Assembly (NCBI RefSeq): GCF_002896855.1
Contig: NZ_CP021850.1
Coordinates: forward strand, 2,319,665 to 2,383,664
DNA from: Clostridium thermosuccinogenes
Lineage (GTDB): Bacteria; Bacillota; Clostridia; Acetivibrionales; DSM-5807
Direction: 5' to 3'
Length of the DNA: 64,000 nt
Below are positions 6,846-15,879 of the stretch, piece by piece. Each line of letters starts with the position of its first letter. Within the stretch, counting starts at the first letter, position 1. A program made the translations under genes and the position numbers. The notes under the pieces were generated by a model, which was not told where the DNA came from, did no database searches, and saw only the letters and a list, made by a program, of their open reading frames with translations.

Positions 6846-9143
6846 TCATGGTCCTGTTCCGGTAGAATTAATTCTCCAGCCGCTTTTTTCAGTTTCTTTC
6901 TTTAATATAACAAATCTTGGCTGGACTCCATCATCTGATGTTATTGACTTTTTAAAGTCAAAATCTACTTCAACCATGTACTCCAGCACTCCCGGCTCAT
7001 TGTTTAATCCCTTTATCTCTTTTATCTCCAAGAGTTTTGCGCTTTTTATGTTGTAGTCAATTCCATCCTCATCCGTATTAAAAAGGTATTGGTTGTTCAT
7101 ATTAGATGATAAATGCCCCGACAGATTTTTCCGTGTCATGCATGCCCATATCATTTTTATATCATTCCTGTCTAATGCCTTGAAATACTCTCTAATAATA
7201 TCCTCCGGCTCCATTTTTGACAATTTGATTTCCAATTCATCCTCATAATCTATATAGCTTTCAATCCATCCATCCCATTCCTTACCCGTGATATCTTTTA
7301 AACTCCTTCTATCGAGGGAACAAGCAAAAGAATCGTGCCTTCCAGCATCAATATATGCTCCGATAATCTCATCATTATATTTAAGAACAATACCCCTTGC
7401 ATCTCTTCTTGGCTTCATAAACTCGGGAAGTGGTTCCCGCAGCCTGTAAATGTCTATTACTACATCTTTTCCAAGATACTCAGCAAAATCAAGCCCTATC
7501 TCCTTTGATAGCTCATTATTATAAGCCCAGTATATTTTTACCGGGTATTCTCCTGCCTTATGTTTTAAGCTTTCAGGCAATTTTTCTTTCAGAGTATTTA
7601 TTCTATAGTCAACAGTCCAGTTATACTTGTTAAAAAGCTGCATTACCTGAGCTTCTATATTTGTATCAGGATTTGAATACTCATTTAGATCTGCAATGTA
7701 TCTAAAAAAGCTATAATCAGGCTCAAGCCTCCTGCCGTCTTCCTCAATGTACCCTATTTCATAAAGAGTATCATATGCAAAAGCAATCTCTCTTTTGCTC
7801 CCCTCTGTTTCATAAAGGATTAACTTGTTGTTTTTGCGGGCCATTCCGCTCATATTGCCTATTTTGGACTCATCGGCCAAAGGCTTGCTTTTTTCTATCA
7901 TGGACATGATATCATGTATCATTTTATCGTCTGTGATAGATATCGGTTTTACCTCATTCCAGTAAAGCCCATTTGTGTCCAGGATAAGTTCGATCCTTGG
8001 GGTACCTGTACTGCTGTTTGCTTGATTCCCGGTATGTTCAAAATCATCCTTTCCGGCTAGTGTCCGCAATGAGGTCTGATTAGTCAATCCTACAACTCCC
8101 ACAGCCACTATTATAACAACCGCTGCAACAGACCATTTCCACGAGTTTTTCCTAAACATTGCAATCATCTTGATTCTCCTCTTTATACCAGACCTATTGC
8201 TGTTAGTCATCCCTGTAGTAATCGAAGCCCAATACGGCTTGGATATTGCATTTATCAAATTGATGATTGTCTCTCCATATTTTTTATGCTCTACTTCCTT
8301 TAATCGGGATAAAACGTACGCATCACACGCAACTTCACAATCTTCGCGCATTTTATAGAAAGCGTACCACACTATCGGGTTAAACCAGTGCAAAATCTGT
8401 ACCAGCAACATTATCCAGTTCGCCCAATTATCCTTTCTCTTAAAATGAGCAAGTTCATGCAGGAATATATACCTCTTTTCCTCTTCCGATAAGGTATTGA
8501 TGATTTCGGAAGATATCAGAAGTTTAGGTCTTACCAATCCAAAAAGAGAAGGTGTTTTCATATTATTGTCATATACTATTGGGATGTCCTTCTTGACATT
8601 CATTTTTAGCTTGCACCCATTGAAAATTCTTAAAATTTCTTCATCTTTGCATATGCCTTTTTGTGTTCTAATCAGAAGTGTAGAGTTTAGGATAAATATA
8701 TACAGCAGAAAAAGAACTGTACCGATCAGATAGATTATGCTTATTATTCTAAAGTTGAAATCAAAACTTTCTTTATTAGGTTCAACCTCATTTACCATAT
8801 CATCTGATTTGCTTTGCAGATTGCCGGTAGTATCCATGTCCGTACCTGTAAAGCTCTGCAAATCCTTTTCTATAGGTGAAAAAGGCACATTTCTATCGAT
8901 ATTAGAATATTGTGCCGTTTCAATCTTTTGGGGTGTGGAAGGAAAAAGATTAAATATGCTCAGTGAACTCTCCGGAGCAAAAGGCATTGTTAGCCTGACA
9001 ATCAGCAGAAACCATATAAAATAATGCCAATTAGCACTTAATTTATTATTAAGTAATCTTTTTACCAGTATAATTATTCCTGTCAGTATGCTTCCCATTA
9101 AAGACAAGGAAAGAATATTCCTAAAGAATGCTTCTAATACCAT
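6846..9143 (-). CDS. BlaR1/MecR1-family M56 metallopeptidase with non-PBP sensor region
   Basis: 765 residues. The N-terminal part has four membrane segments and the zinc-protease motif HELAH (His229-Glu230-His233) followed by FKRKDNW, typical of peptidase M56. A further segment lies near residue 335-352. The C-terminal 400 residues are outside the cytoplasm. They lack the SxxK...SxN...KTG penicillin-binding signatures of true BlaR1 and instead resemble DUF4825/DUF4829-like extracellular modules (for example PEDIIREYFKALDRNDIKMI). The protein should cleave BlaI when a signal is sensed, but that signal is unlikely to be a beta-lactam bound covalently. It lies 4 bases after the blaI-like gene in one operon. 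Confidence 0.85.
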   Translation of the reverse strand: MVLEAFFRNILSLSLMGSILTGIIILVKRLLNNKLSANWHYFIWFLLIVRLTMPFAPESSLSIFNLFPSTPQKIETAQYSNIDRNVPFSPIEKDLQSFTGTDMDTTGNLQSKSDDMVNEVEPNKESFDFNFRIISIIYLIGTVLFLLYIFILNSTLLIRTQKGICKDEEILRIFNGCKLKMNVKKDIPIVYDNNMKTPSLFGLVRPKLLISSEIINTLSEEEKRYIFLHELAHFKRKDNWANWIMLLVQILHWFNPIVWYAFYKMREDCEVACDAYVLSRLKEVEHKKYGETIINLINAISKPYWASITTGMTNSNRSGIKRRIKMIAMFRKNSWKWSVAAVVIIVAVGVVGLTNQTSLRTLAGKDDFEHTGNQANSSTGTPRIELILDTNGLYWNEVKPISITDDKMIHDIMSMIEKSKPLADESKIGNMSGMARKNNKLILYETEGSKREIAFAYDTLYEIGYIEEDGRRLEPDYSFFRYIADLNEYSNPDTNIEAQVMQLFNKYNWTVDYRINTLKEKLPESLKHKAGEYPVKIYWAYNNELSKEIGLDFAEYLGKDVVIDIYRLREPLPEFMKPRRDARGIVLKYNDEIIGAYIDAGRHDSFACSLDRRSLKDITGKEWDGWIESYIDYEDELEIKLSKMEPEDIIREYFKALDRNDIKMIWACMTRKNLSGHLSSNMNNQYLFNTDEDGIDYNIKSAKLLEIKEIKGLNNEPGVLEYMVEVDFDFKKSITSDDGVQPRFVILKKETEKSGWRINSTGTGP

Positions 9144-9147
9144 TTAC

Positions 9148-9534
9148 CTATCTCCCACCTTGTTTGCTTTTTTCATCCAGCATCCGTCTCAAATCATCAA
9201 TCTCTTCCGAAGTTAATTTTTCGTTTTCTATAAAGCTCTTTATCAGCAAATGCAAAGATCCGTCATATACTTTTTGGATAAAGGACCTTGTCTCCACTTT
9301 TCTGCACTCTTCCTCAGTAACCAGGGGGAAATATTTATTGAGAGAAAAATCTTTATTAACTCCAACCACCTCTTTTTTTACCAATCGGCTAATGAGGGTG
9401 TGAATCGTCTTTGGGCTCCAGGTAGTGCTATCTCTTAAGGCATCGATTATCTCTGTAGAAGTTAAAGGGGATTTCTCCCATAAAACTCTCATGACCTGCC
9501 ATTCTGCATCGGAAATATTGGGTAGCTTTTTCAT
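9148..9534 (-). CDS. blaI: BlaI/MecI/CopY-family repressor
   Basis: 128 residues with the classic start ISDAEWQVMRVLWEKSPLTSTEI, a winged helix through residue 70 (SPKTIHTLISRLVKKEVV), and a C-terminal dimerisation helix pair containing the SFIENE segment near the place where BlaR1 proteins cut BlaI. It should bind TACA-N2-TGTA operators, and two perfect copies overlap its own promoter. It is the first gene of the operon with the M56 protease. No beta-lactamase or PBP2a gene is in the window, so other targets must be sought elsewhere. Confidence 0.93.
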   Translation of the reverse strand: MKKLPNISDAEWQVMRVLWEKSPLTSTEIIDALRDSTTWSPKTIHTLISRLVKKEVVGVNKDFSLNKYFPLVTEEECRKVETRSFIQKVYDGSLHLLIKSFIENEKLTSEEIDDLRRMLDEKSKQGGR

Positions 9535-9549
9535 GCTCCATTCACCTTC

Positions 9550-9602
9550 CTACAAATGTAGTCTATATTATATATACTACATTTGTAGTCTATATGTGTC
9601 AA
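9550..9602 (-). promoter_or_regulatory. blaI-blaR promoter with two BlaI boxes
   Basis: On the minus strand a TTGACA -35 (9602-9597) and a TAGTAT -10 (9579-9574) are 17 bases apart. CTACATTTGTAG (9577-9588) overlaps the -10 and spacer, and CTACAAATGTAG (9550-9561) lies just downstream of the start site. Both are perfect TACA-N2-TGTA dyads, the established BlaI/MecI operator, which implies autoregulation. Confidence 0.85.
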
Positions 9603-9702
9603 GTACATCTTAATTTTCATTATGTTAAAATAAGCATATTTTATAATCTCCCTTGGCAATTCCATTTTTTAAGCCTGAGTGAATTTTGCTTACTTATACA
9701 GC

Positions 9703-9738
9703 AAAACCATCAGAGAGCTCAATTCCTCTGATGGTTTT
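9703..9738 (-). terminator. Hairpin, probable terminator of the LUD-domain operon
   Basis: AAAACCATCAGAG (9703-9715) pairs perfectly with CTCTGATGGTTTT (9726-9738), a 13-bp stem with a 10-base loop. It lies about 50 bases after the stop codon at 9788. The T-run is short. Confidence 0.6.
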
Positions 9739-9787
9739 ACCGATAACCTTACTTGTAAAACCCAACACACATTCAAAATGAATACAA

Positions 9788-10114
9788 TTAGCCAAAATAA
9801 GCAACAGTATGCCATAACTGTTTAATATACTGAAAAAGCTGCTCTTTGCTGCCCAGATCAGCCCATTTTTCAGGATAGAGGCCAATGTCACGAGATGCCT
9901 GACCAATAAACGCATTAACGACACCTTGTCCATTTCCAAAAATACTATCTATTCTTTGTACCAACAGCGGAATTTTCGGTCCCCTAAAAAGCTCACCAAT
10001 GCAATGAATATCCAACTGCCTTTCGGGAATCCAGTTTAGTTCTATCTCATATTTTTGGCGCATAATTTCTGATTTTCTCACTTTCTCAATAGCATCTTTT
10101 TGATAATGCAGCAT
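9788..10114 (-). CDS. Unrecognised small protein next to LUD-domain gene
   Basis: 108 residues from ATG 10114 (MLHYQKDAIEKV). GAGGTG lies a few bases upstream, which is why this start is chosen over a TTG at 10177 that would overlap the preceding gene by 26 bases. The protein is soluble, begins with a basic amphipathic helix and contains ELNWIPERQLDIHCIGELF and IGQASRDIGLYPEKWADLG. I do not recognise a family. It follows the LUD-domain gene on the same strand and precedes a hairpin terminator, so the two are probably co-transcribed. Confidence 0.55.
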   Translation of the reverse strand: MLHYQKDAIEKVRKSEIMRQKYEIELNWIPERQLDIHCIGELFRGPKIPLLVQRIDSIFGNGQGVVNAFIGQASRDIGLYPEKWADLGSKEQLFQYIKQLWHTVAYFG

Positions 10115-10151
10115 AATGCACCTCATTTCCCGCGATTGCCAGGCCAAACTG

Positions 10152-10793
10152 CTAATATCCCAGTTGTTTTCTAACAATAATCACTTTTATCCTGCCTTTG
10201 ATAAATTGCCCCCTAATGACTACAAAATCATTGCATATCCTATTCGGGCTTTTGCAGTCCATGCAGTAGCCTAAAGCAGTGCACGGCGTATCCTTGCCCA
10301 ATCTTTTGGCATCTATTGGAGCTGCATATTGTCTAACTCTTTTTTCCGCTTCCTCAATGTCACGAACTATTTTGTTAACACCTGCAACTAAAATAACCTG
10401 CCTAGGTCCATACAGCATAGGTGCAACTCTGCTTCCATTACCATCAATATTATACAATTCACCACTTTCGGTTAAAGCATTTGTGCTGCACATAAAGGTA
10501 TCAGCAGAGAAGTTTTTTATATAAATCTCCCTTTTTTCTTCACTTGTTATACCCTCTCTATATTTGTCAAGAAAATTGAAATTGCCTTTACGAAGAAAAT
10601 CTATTACTCCTGTTTCAAAAAGCGTCATTGAGTCTCCCACGCCTACTATAGAGTTCTGCGGAATCAGTTTTGCCAGCAGTTCGATTAATTCTACTTCATC
10701 GTTAACAATATACCCCTCCATGTTGCGTTTTCTTAAACCCTCTATAGTTCTTTCAACCTTTTTTTCCATATACCATGCAACGTTTTTTTCCAA
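10152..10793 (-). CDS. LUD-domain (YkgG/LutC-like, DUF162) protein
   Basis: 213 residues covering one LUD domain. Visible blocks are VGVGDSMTLFETGVIDFL (near residue 50), CSTNALTESGELYNIDGNGS (near 101), VILVAGVNKIV (near 134), and the Cys-containing tail PCTALGYCMDCKSPNRICN (near 170-188). Stand-alone proteins of this type are common in anaerobes and are annotated as lactate utilisation protein C-like, but they are distinct from lutABC: no LutA or LutB iron-sulfur partner is nearby. Function is therefore uncertain. The cysteine-rich tail could bind a metal or cofactor; this is inference. Confidence 0.85.
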   Translation of the reverse strand: MEKNVAWYMEKKVERTIEGLRKRNMEGYIVNDEVELIELLAKLIPQNSIVGVGDSMTLFETGVIDFLRKGNFNFLDKYREGITSEEKREIYIKNFSADTFMCSTNALTESGELYNIDGNGSRVAPMLYGPRQVILVAGVNKIVRDIEEAEKRVRQYAAPIDAKRLGKDTPCTALGYCMDCKSPNRICNDFVVIRGQFIKGRIKVIIVRKQLGY

Positions 10794-11320
10794 AGAAATA
10801 CCCCCTGTACTAACTATAAAGCTATATCATCAGGCTTTTAAGGATTTCATTAATAAACCAACTCGTGCTCTGAGTGTTCAAAGCATGACTAAAAGATTCA
10901 ACCAGGTGAGGAGTAAAATAACTAATAACAACATCAAAAGATTCCTCAGTAAAATCCACATCCTCTACTGGTGTACAGATATTTTTCAGACATCATTGTT
11001 GCTGAAAAGCTTATTAAAAATGCTTTAGCGAGGATTTCATTACATAACCACTTTCATTAACCTATCTTTCAGTCTAAATTCTTTACTATCAACATTGACG
11101 TACACTAAATTATAGTGTACGAGTTTCCATGACCTGGATATATTTTTGTTATTTTATAATCCTTTATTAATTCCCAACTAGTTTTGATTGATTGGTCGTT
11201 ATAGGCTTCAATAAGGCTGAATTTTTTAGAATCAACTTTTTACCTTTATTTCACACTAATCATCCATAAAAGTGCCTACTTTCTTACGCCTTTTCACCCA
11301 ACTCCTTTTTTAACATAAGT
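10794..11320. other. Intergenic with a short palindrome and possible gene remnant
   Basis: About 525 bases. The plus-strand frame ending at 11028 gives a basic, helix-like stretch (KDFINKPTRALSVQSMTKRF) without a start or ribosome binding site, possibly a decayed gene end. At 11100-11120, GTACACTA and TAGTGTAC form an 8-bp dyad with a 5-base centre, like a repressor site. No complete gene is seen. Confidence 0.4.
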
Positions 11321-11848
11321 CTATATATGTATCCAGTACCTTTCTAAATATACATCTTGAGACTCATAATAAACGGTACTTTCGTATACACCACCATTAG
11401 CCAGAATGGTGCGTTTACTTCCTTTATTTTCCTGATTGCATGTTATCAAAATATCCTTGAGCCCGTATGCTTTACATGCTTTAAGACACTCAGCAAGCAT
11501 CTGTTTGGCATATCCCTTTCTTCTTTCACTGGGCCGAACTGAATATCCAATGTGGCCACCATATTTCTCAAGAAACTCGTTAAGATAATGGCGGAATTGA
11601 ATCATACCAACTATTTTATTGTCTGCTACGCGAACATAAATATATTGGTCACATGTAACCCAGTTTTCAGGCACATATTCTTTATTTCCACAACACTGGC
11701 TATATTTCAGCCATTCTTTAATATTATCCATTTGCTTCAGAGGACCTGTTCCATCCATAGAGCTATTAGCCTCTATCATTTCTTTGCGAAATGCTTCAAT
11801 TTCACTCTCAAAAGAAAGGTCTGGTTTTATTAACACGCAATCAGCCAT
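11321..11848 (-). CDS. GNAT-family N-acetyltransferase
   Basis: 175 residues. The acetyl-CoA binding motif A is in HIGYSVRPSERRKGYAKQMLA (near residues 96-116, R-x-x-G-x-A type), followed by LITCNQENKGSKRTILANGGV, the usual motif B region. The N-terminal half carries DNIKEWLKYS and VTCDQYIYVRVADNKIVGMI. Proteins of this subgroup often read 'predicted acetyltransferase' and the acceptor is unknown. It lies alone between mtnN and the LUD operon, transcribed on the minus strand. Confidence 0.88.
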   Translation of the reverse strand: MADCVLIKPDLSFESEIEAFRKEMIEANSSMDGTGPLKQMDNIKEWLKYSQCCGNKEYVPENWVTCDQYIYVRVADNKIVGMIQFRHYLNEFLEKYGGHIGYSVRPSERRKGYAKQMLAECLKACKAYGLKDILITCNQENKGSKRTILANGGVYESTVYYESQDVYLERYWIHI

Positions 11849-11944
11849 ATGGATCTCCCTTTTTTTATGTATATTTTATTCATTCAATCCCTTTGCGCTT
11901 GCTTTTTAACATATAACATGAATATACTCAATTTCGAACTGTGT

Positions 11945-12661
11945 TCATTTCACAAGTGAAAAATAAGTCTTTATTTCTTTCAATAATCCCAAAACAAAAT
12001 CCTTGGATATGTTTGATGCCACATCACAGTTCTTTTCAAAATTTTCAAAACCACTATGGGTTGCTGTATCAGTAATCGTTCGTATGGCAATAAATGGTAC
12101 ACGATTAACATAACACACATGGGCAATACTTGCTGTTTCCATATCAGCAGATAATGCTGCATATTTGGCACTAATGCTATTTATTAAATTTATATCATCT
12201 ATAAATTTATCTCCTGTAACCATTTTCCCAAAATAAACAGCATAATCGGATTTTTTGTTTTGGATTGATTTCCTTGCCAGATCAAGTAAAAGACTATCCG
12301 CATCAAAGTATATTGACGGCATATGGGGATGGAACTCTTTCAATATATTATCACTAACATCGTGATATGCCACCTGGGTCGAGATTACCGTGTCGAAAAC
12401 ATTAACCTTACTGTCTATTCCACCTGCTGTTCCTGCATTTATAATAGCATTTACATGGTAAGTATCTATCAGTATTTGAGCGGCTATCGCGGCATTTACT
12501 TTGCAAACTCCGCTAAATAGTGCGACAACAGATACTCCTTCTATTGTTCCCTCGTAAATCTTTAGCATTGCTTTTTCTGAAACAATACAATTTTCTATGT
12601 GGGTTAAAAATGGCTTAACCTCTCTATCGACTGCACATATTATACCTATCTTCCATTGCAT
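11945..12661 (-). CDS. mtnN: 5'-methylthioadenosine/S-adenosylhomocysteine nucleosidase
   Basis: 238 residues (the family is about 230). The N-terminus IGIICAVDREVKPFL has the conserved acidic residue that helps place the adenine. NAGTAGGID (near residue 76) and the MVTGDKFID segment (near 148) are typical of the phosphorylase/nucleosidase fold. ADMETASIAHVCY near 171 carries the nucleosidase 'ME' motif for the ribose, and the catalytic aspartate follows in RTITDTA (near 197). The enzyme hydrolyses MTA and SAH to adenine and thioribose or ribosylhomocysteine in methyl-cycle recycling. Start ATG 12661. A candidate small RNA lies upstream on the same strand. Confidence 0.93.
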   Translation of the reverse strand: MQWKIGIICAVDREVKPFLTHIENCIVSEKAMLKIYEGTIEGVSVVALFSGVCKVNAAIAAQILIDTYHVNAIINAGTAGGIDSKVNVFDTVISTQVAYHDVSDNILKEFHPHMPSIYFDADSLLLDLARKSIQNKKSDYAVYFGKMVTGDKFIDDINLINSISAKYAALSADMETASIAHVCYVNRVPFIAIRTITDTATHSGFENFEKNCDVASNISKDFVLGLLKEIKTYFSLVK

Positions 12662-12888
12662 AATACTTATCCTCTCCTTTTTGTGAAATATTTGTCTATT
12701 ATGAATAGGGTAAAAAAATATTTCTACTTTCTATTTCCTATTTCCTCTTTCCCTTTACCGGATTTATTAAACCATTTTCATGTTTGGGTATTTCTTGCAA
12801 CATCTCATAAATGTCCATATCACTACTTATTGCCATTTTCCTTAACTCATAAATTCATGTGTTTTTTACCCCTATGTTTCTTTTATTT

Positions 12889-13002
12889 AAAAAACCCCAC
12901 AGAATCACTCATTAGAGTGACTCCGAAGGGTCATAACCATTCGTGTAGAACATGCATGGTCCCTATGCTGCTCGCACATTAATGCTTAAGCATACTCACT
13001 TT
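12889..13002 (-). ncRNA. Candidate small RNA with own promoter and terminator
   Basis: A near-consensus promoter (TTGACA 13037-13032, 17-base spacer, AATAAT 13014-13009) is followed, on the minus strand, by about 110 bases without an open frame. It ends in a hairpin (GAGTCACTC / GAGTGATTC at 12902-12923) and a GGGG-TTTTTT tail (12898-12889). The predicted transcript contains further pairing potential, including the self-complementary CATGCATG. It lies between glmS and mtnN, so it is either a free sRNA or an attenuated leader of mtnN, whose start is 230 bases on. No known riboswitch signature was recognised. The remaining 12662-12888 shows no gene. Confidence 0.6.
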
Positions 13003-13008
13003 GCAGGT

Positions 13009-13037
13009 ATTATTGCATATATTTTCCATATTGTCAA
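13009..13037 (-). promoter_or_regulatory. Strong sigma-A-type promoter of the candidate sRNA
   Basis: Minus-strand TTGACA at 13037-13032 and AATAAT at 13014-13009 with exactly 17 bases between. Confidence 0.7.
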
Positions 13038-13138
13038 CACTTTTTTGGATTCTTACAAATCCGTTTGTGACTCTCAGGGTATGCTATTTTCATATGGTGT
13101 GAAGTTTATTTTTTATACAGCACAGAAAAACCATTTCC

Positions 13139-14962
13139 CTACTCCACAGTCACGCTTTTGGCCAGATTCCTGGGTTTATCAACGTCGCACCCCTTTTGAA
13201 CCGCCATATAGTATGCAAAAAGCTGCATGGAGGTGATGGCGGCGATGGGAGCGACTAAAGGATCAACATCCGGAATCTTTATTACCACATCTGCAACCTT
13301 CTCCACCTCTTTGTTCTTTTCCTGCGTTATGGCCAATACCACCGCACCTCTGGCTTTTACCTCCCTTATATTGCTTATCATCTTCTCCAGCAGGTCATCC
13401 TGAGTCATTGGGCATACCACCAGTGTGCCCTTTTCTATTAGGGCGATGGTTCCATGCTTTAACTCACCACCGGCATAGGCTTCAGAATGTATATATGAAA
13501 TTTCCTTCAATTTCAAAGAACCTTCCATGGACAATGCATAATCCAGCCCTCTTCCAATGAAGAATATGCTTTTTGCATTATAATGCTCGGAAGAGAATTT
13601 TTGTATGGCTTCCTTGTTTTGCAGCACCTTATCTACAACAGAAGGCATCTCCTTCAATTGCTCAATTATCCGCTCAAGCTGCTCGTCGTCGATAGTTCCT
13701 CTTTTTTTGGCGAAATCGCAAGCTATGAGATAAAGCACCGCCAGCTGCGTGTTGTATGCCTTTGTCGATGCCACGGCTATCTCCGGGCCTGCCCAGGTAT
13801 ACAGCACTTCGTCCGACTCCCGCGCAATGGAGCTGCCCACCACATTCACAATGGACAGAACTCTTGCTCCTTTCCTCTTTGACTCTCTTAGAGCAAAAAG
13901 GGTATCAATGGTCTCTCCAGACTGGCTGATTATTATGACCAGATCCTTGTCGGACAAAAGAGGATCACGGTATCTGAATTCTGAAGCAACATCCACTTCC
14001 ACCGGTATCCTGGCCAGCTTCTCTATAAGGTATTTTCCCACAACTCCGGCATGATAGGCAGTTCCGCATGCCACTATATGTATCCTGTTTATATTCTCCA
14101 GATACTCAGGCTCAATATTGATGCTGTCCAATACTATCTTCCCGTCTTTTATCCTGGGGCTGATGGTATCCTTCAAAACCTTCGGCTCCTCGCACATTTC
14201 CTTCATCATGAAATGCTTATAGCCGGATTTTTCCGCCGCAGCCACATCCCAGTTCACATGGAATACTTCCTTTTTGACCTCGGTCCCGTATATGTTGAAT
14301 ACCTTCACATTGTCCTTGTCCAGAACTGCGATTTCTTTATCCTCAAGTATATAGATATCCCTGGTGTGCTCCAGTATGGCCGGTATATCAGAAGCTATGA
14401 AATTCTCCCCCCGGCCAAGGCCGACAATCAAAGGGCTGTCCTTTCTTGCGGCTAAAAACATATCGGGGCAGTCGCTGCAAATGACACCCAAAGCATAAGA
14501 GCCTTCCAGCTCACTGATAGTGCTCATTACCGCTTCCTTTAAATCTCCTTTGTAATTATAATCCACCAAATGAGCCACCACTTCGGTATCCGTATCCGAC
14601 TCGAAATTATATCCCTTGGACTGCAAAAACTCTTTCAGTTTTATGTAATTTTCAATAATCCCATTGTGCACCACTGCTATTTTTCCCGAATTGCTTATAT
14701 GAGGATGGGAGTTGACATCATTGGGTTCTCCGTGGGTAGCCCATCGAGTATGGCCTATTCCCACCTTCCCTTCCAGGGTTTCATTGGCCACCTTTTCTTC
14801 AAGGCATTTGAGCCTTCCCTTGCACTTTACGACCTTCAAAGCACCATTATCAAAAACAGCAACCCCGGCCGAATCATAACCCCTGTATTCCAGCTTTTTT
14901 AAACCATTTATGAGAATCGGCGCAGCACACCTTTCACCAATATATCCAACTATACCACACAT
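13139..14962 (-). CDS. glmS: Glutamine-fructose-6-phosphate aminotransferase (isomerizing)
   Basis: 607 residues, full family length. MCGIVGYIG at the start supplies the N-terminal nucleophile Cys2 of the class II glutaminase. RGYDSAGVAV, GHTRWATHGEP and HNGIIENY are the glutamine-site blocks. Two SIS domains follow from about residue 280, with ISQSGETIDTLFALRESK and STKAYNTQ, and the protein ends in the conserved KPRNLAKSVTVE. It makes glucosamine-6-phosphate from fructose-6-phosphate and glutamine, the first step to UDP-GlcNAc. The glmS ribozyme about 0.9 kb upstream on the same strand should provide feedback by glucosamine-6-phosphate. glmM is the next gene upstream. Confidence 0.98.
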   Translation of the reverse strand: MCGIVGYIGERCAAPILINGLKKLEYRGYDSAGVAVFDNGALKVVKCKGRLKCLEEKVANETLEGKVGIGHTRWATHGEPNDVNSHPHISNSGKIAVVHNGIIENYIKLKEFLQSKGYNFESDTDTEVVAHLVDYNYKGDLKEAVMSTISELEGSYALGVICSDCPDMFLAARKDSPLIVGLGRGENFIASDIPAILEHTRDIYILEDKEIAVLDKDNVKVFNIYGTEVKKEVFHVNWDVAAAEKSGYKHFMMKEMCEEPKVLKDTISPRIKDGKIVLDSINIEPEYLENINRIHIVACGTAYHAGVVGKYLIEKLARIPVEVDVASEFRYRDPLLSDKDLVIIISQSGETIDTLFALRESKRKGARVLSIVNVVGSSIARESDEVLYTWAGPEIAVASTKAYNTQLAVLYLIACDFAKKRGTIDDEQLERIIEQLKEMPSVVDKVLQNKEAIQKFSSEHYNAKSIFFIGRGLDYALSMEGSLKLKEISYIHSEAYAGGELKHGTIALIEKGTLVVCPMTQDDLLEKMISNIREVKARGAVVLAITQEKNKEVEKVADVVIKIPDVDPLVAPIAAITSMQLFAYYMAVQKGCDVDKPRNLAKSVTVE

Positions 14963-15393
14963 AATACATTACACCCCTTCAAATGATAATTTAATCAATG
15001 ATTTTGAAAAAACTTCTCTGCACAGTTCAGGATTTGCAAAGCTGATAATAGATTCGATAATAGACTTCGAACCCATATCGAACACAAAGTCCTAAAAAGG
15101 CATTATTATCCTAAACTTGTGATACATTGCGTTTCCGGAAAGCAATGGTATCTCCGATCAATATCGTTTTATTGTTTGCAAAATAATAGCTTTAAGATTT
15201 CGTCTGCTTACCCAAAGCTTTTACTCAACCTGTTGAAACCGCAGCAACATGGTATGTGCATTTATATTTCAATTTACTGCCCTATTTATTTTTCAATTCT
15301 CTTTCCATCAGGTAAATAAAGCCTTTTCAGCTATTGCTTTCCATTTAACACCACAATGATAAAATAGAACTATATGCCTATATAAAGTCGGTT
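14963..15393. other. Long glmS leader, proximal part, no gene seen
   Basis: About 430 bases between the glmS start and the family 1 repeat copy B. No protein frame or known RNA motif was recognised. It would be part of the 5' untranslated region if the ribozyme-bearing transcript reaches glmS. Confidence 0.45.
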
Positions 15394-15580
15394 TGAGTTC
15401 AGCTAAATTAGTTGGATGATTGTTGCTCCAAAAGGATTCATAAACTCAACAATCAATGCAATCCTTATTAAGCTGAATTTAATCCTAAACCATATAGGGT
15501 TGGCAGCAGTTCATGCCAAATATACAGCATAAGGGCCTTACAGCAAAATTACTCATACATTGTCCTAATCTGGCATGAAC
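15394..15580. repeat. Dispersed palindromic repeat, family 1 copy B
   Basis: Left arm TGAGTTCAGCTAAAT (15394-15408) and right arm ATTAAGCTGAATTTA (15467-15481) enclose about 58 bases. The element is related along its length to copy A at 2933-3020. To the right GTTCATGCCA and TGGCATGAAC (ending near 15580) form a further hairpin, and a comparable second hairpin follows copy A. It lies within the glmS leader. No coding capacity. Confidence 0.6.
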
Positions 15581-15879
15581 AAAAGCATGAAAGCACCCTG
15601 ACAGGGCATCACCCTAAAAAGAGCATAAGGACAAAAAGCACACATATACCCTCAGAGAGCAAAGTCTTGCCCCTTTCAAGGCATAAACCACTCCTTTGCC
15701 GCACTGTATCCCATCTCTTTGGAGCTGTCCAGCCATCGGCATATTAGCTGATTTTTTGACGCATAAGGAATAAAGATAGCTTTTGAAAGGAATCACAAAA
15801 TTACATACAGCAATTAGCTGATGCACACCCTGCATCAGTTGCCGGTAATCCGTGATTATCAAGAACAGGATTAGCCACT

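Noticed and set aside
9694-9939. 81-codon frame overlapping the unknown 108-aa gene
   Set aside because: It reads the same strand in another frame and passes through the terminator hairpin.
14963-15200. glmS ribozyme directly upstream of the glmS start
   Set aside because: None of the core words occurs there; the ribozyme is found about 0.9 kb further upstream.
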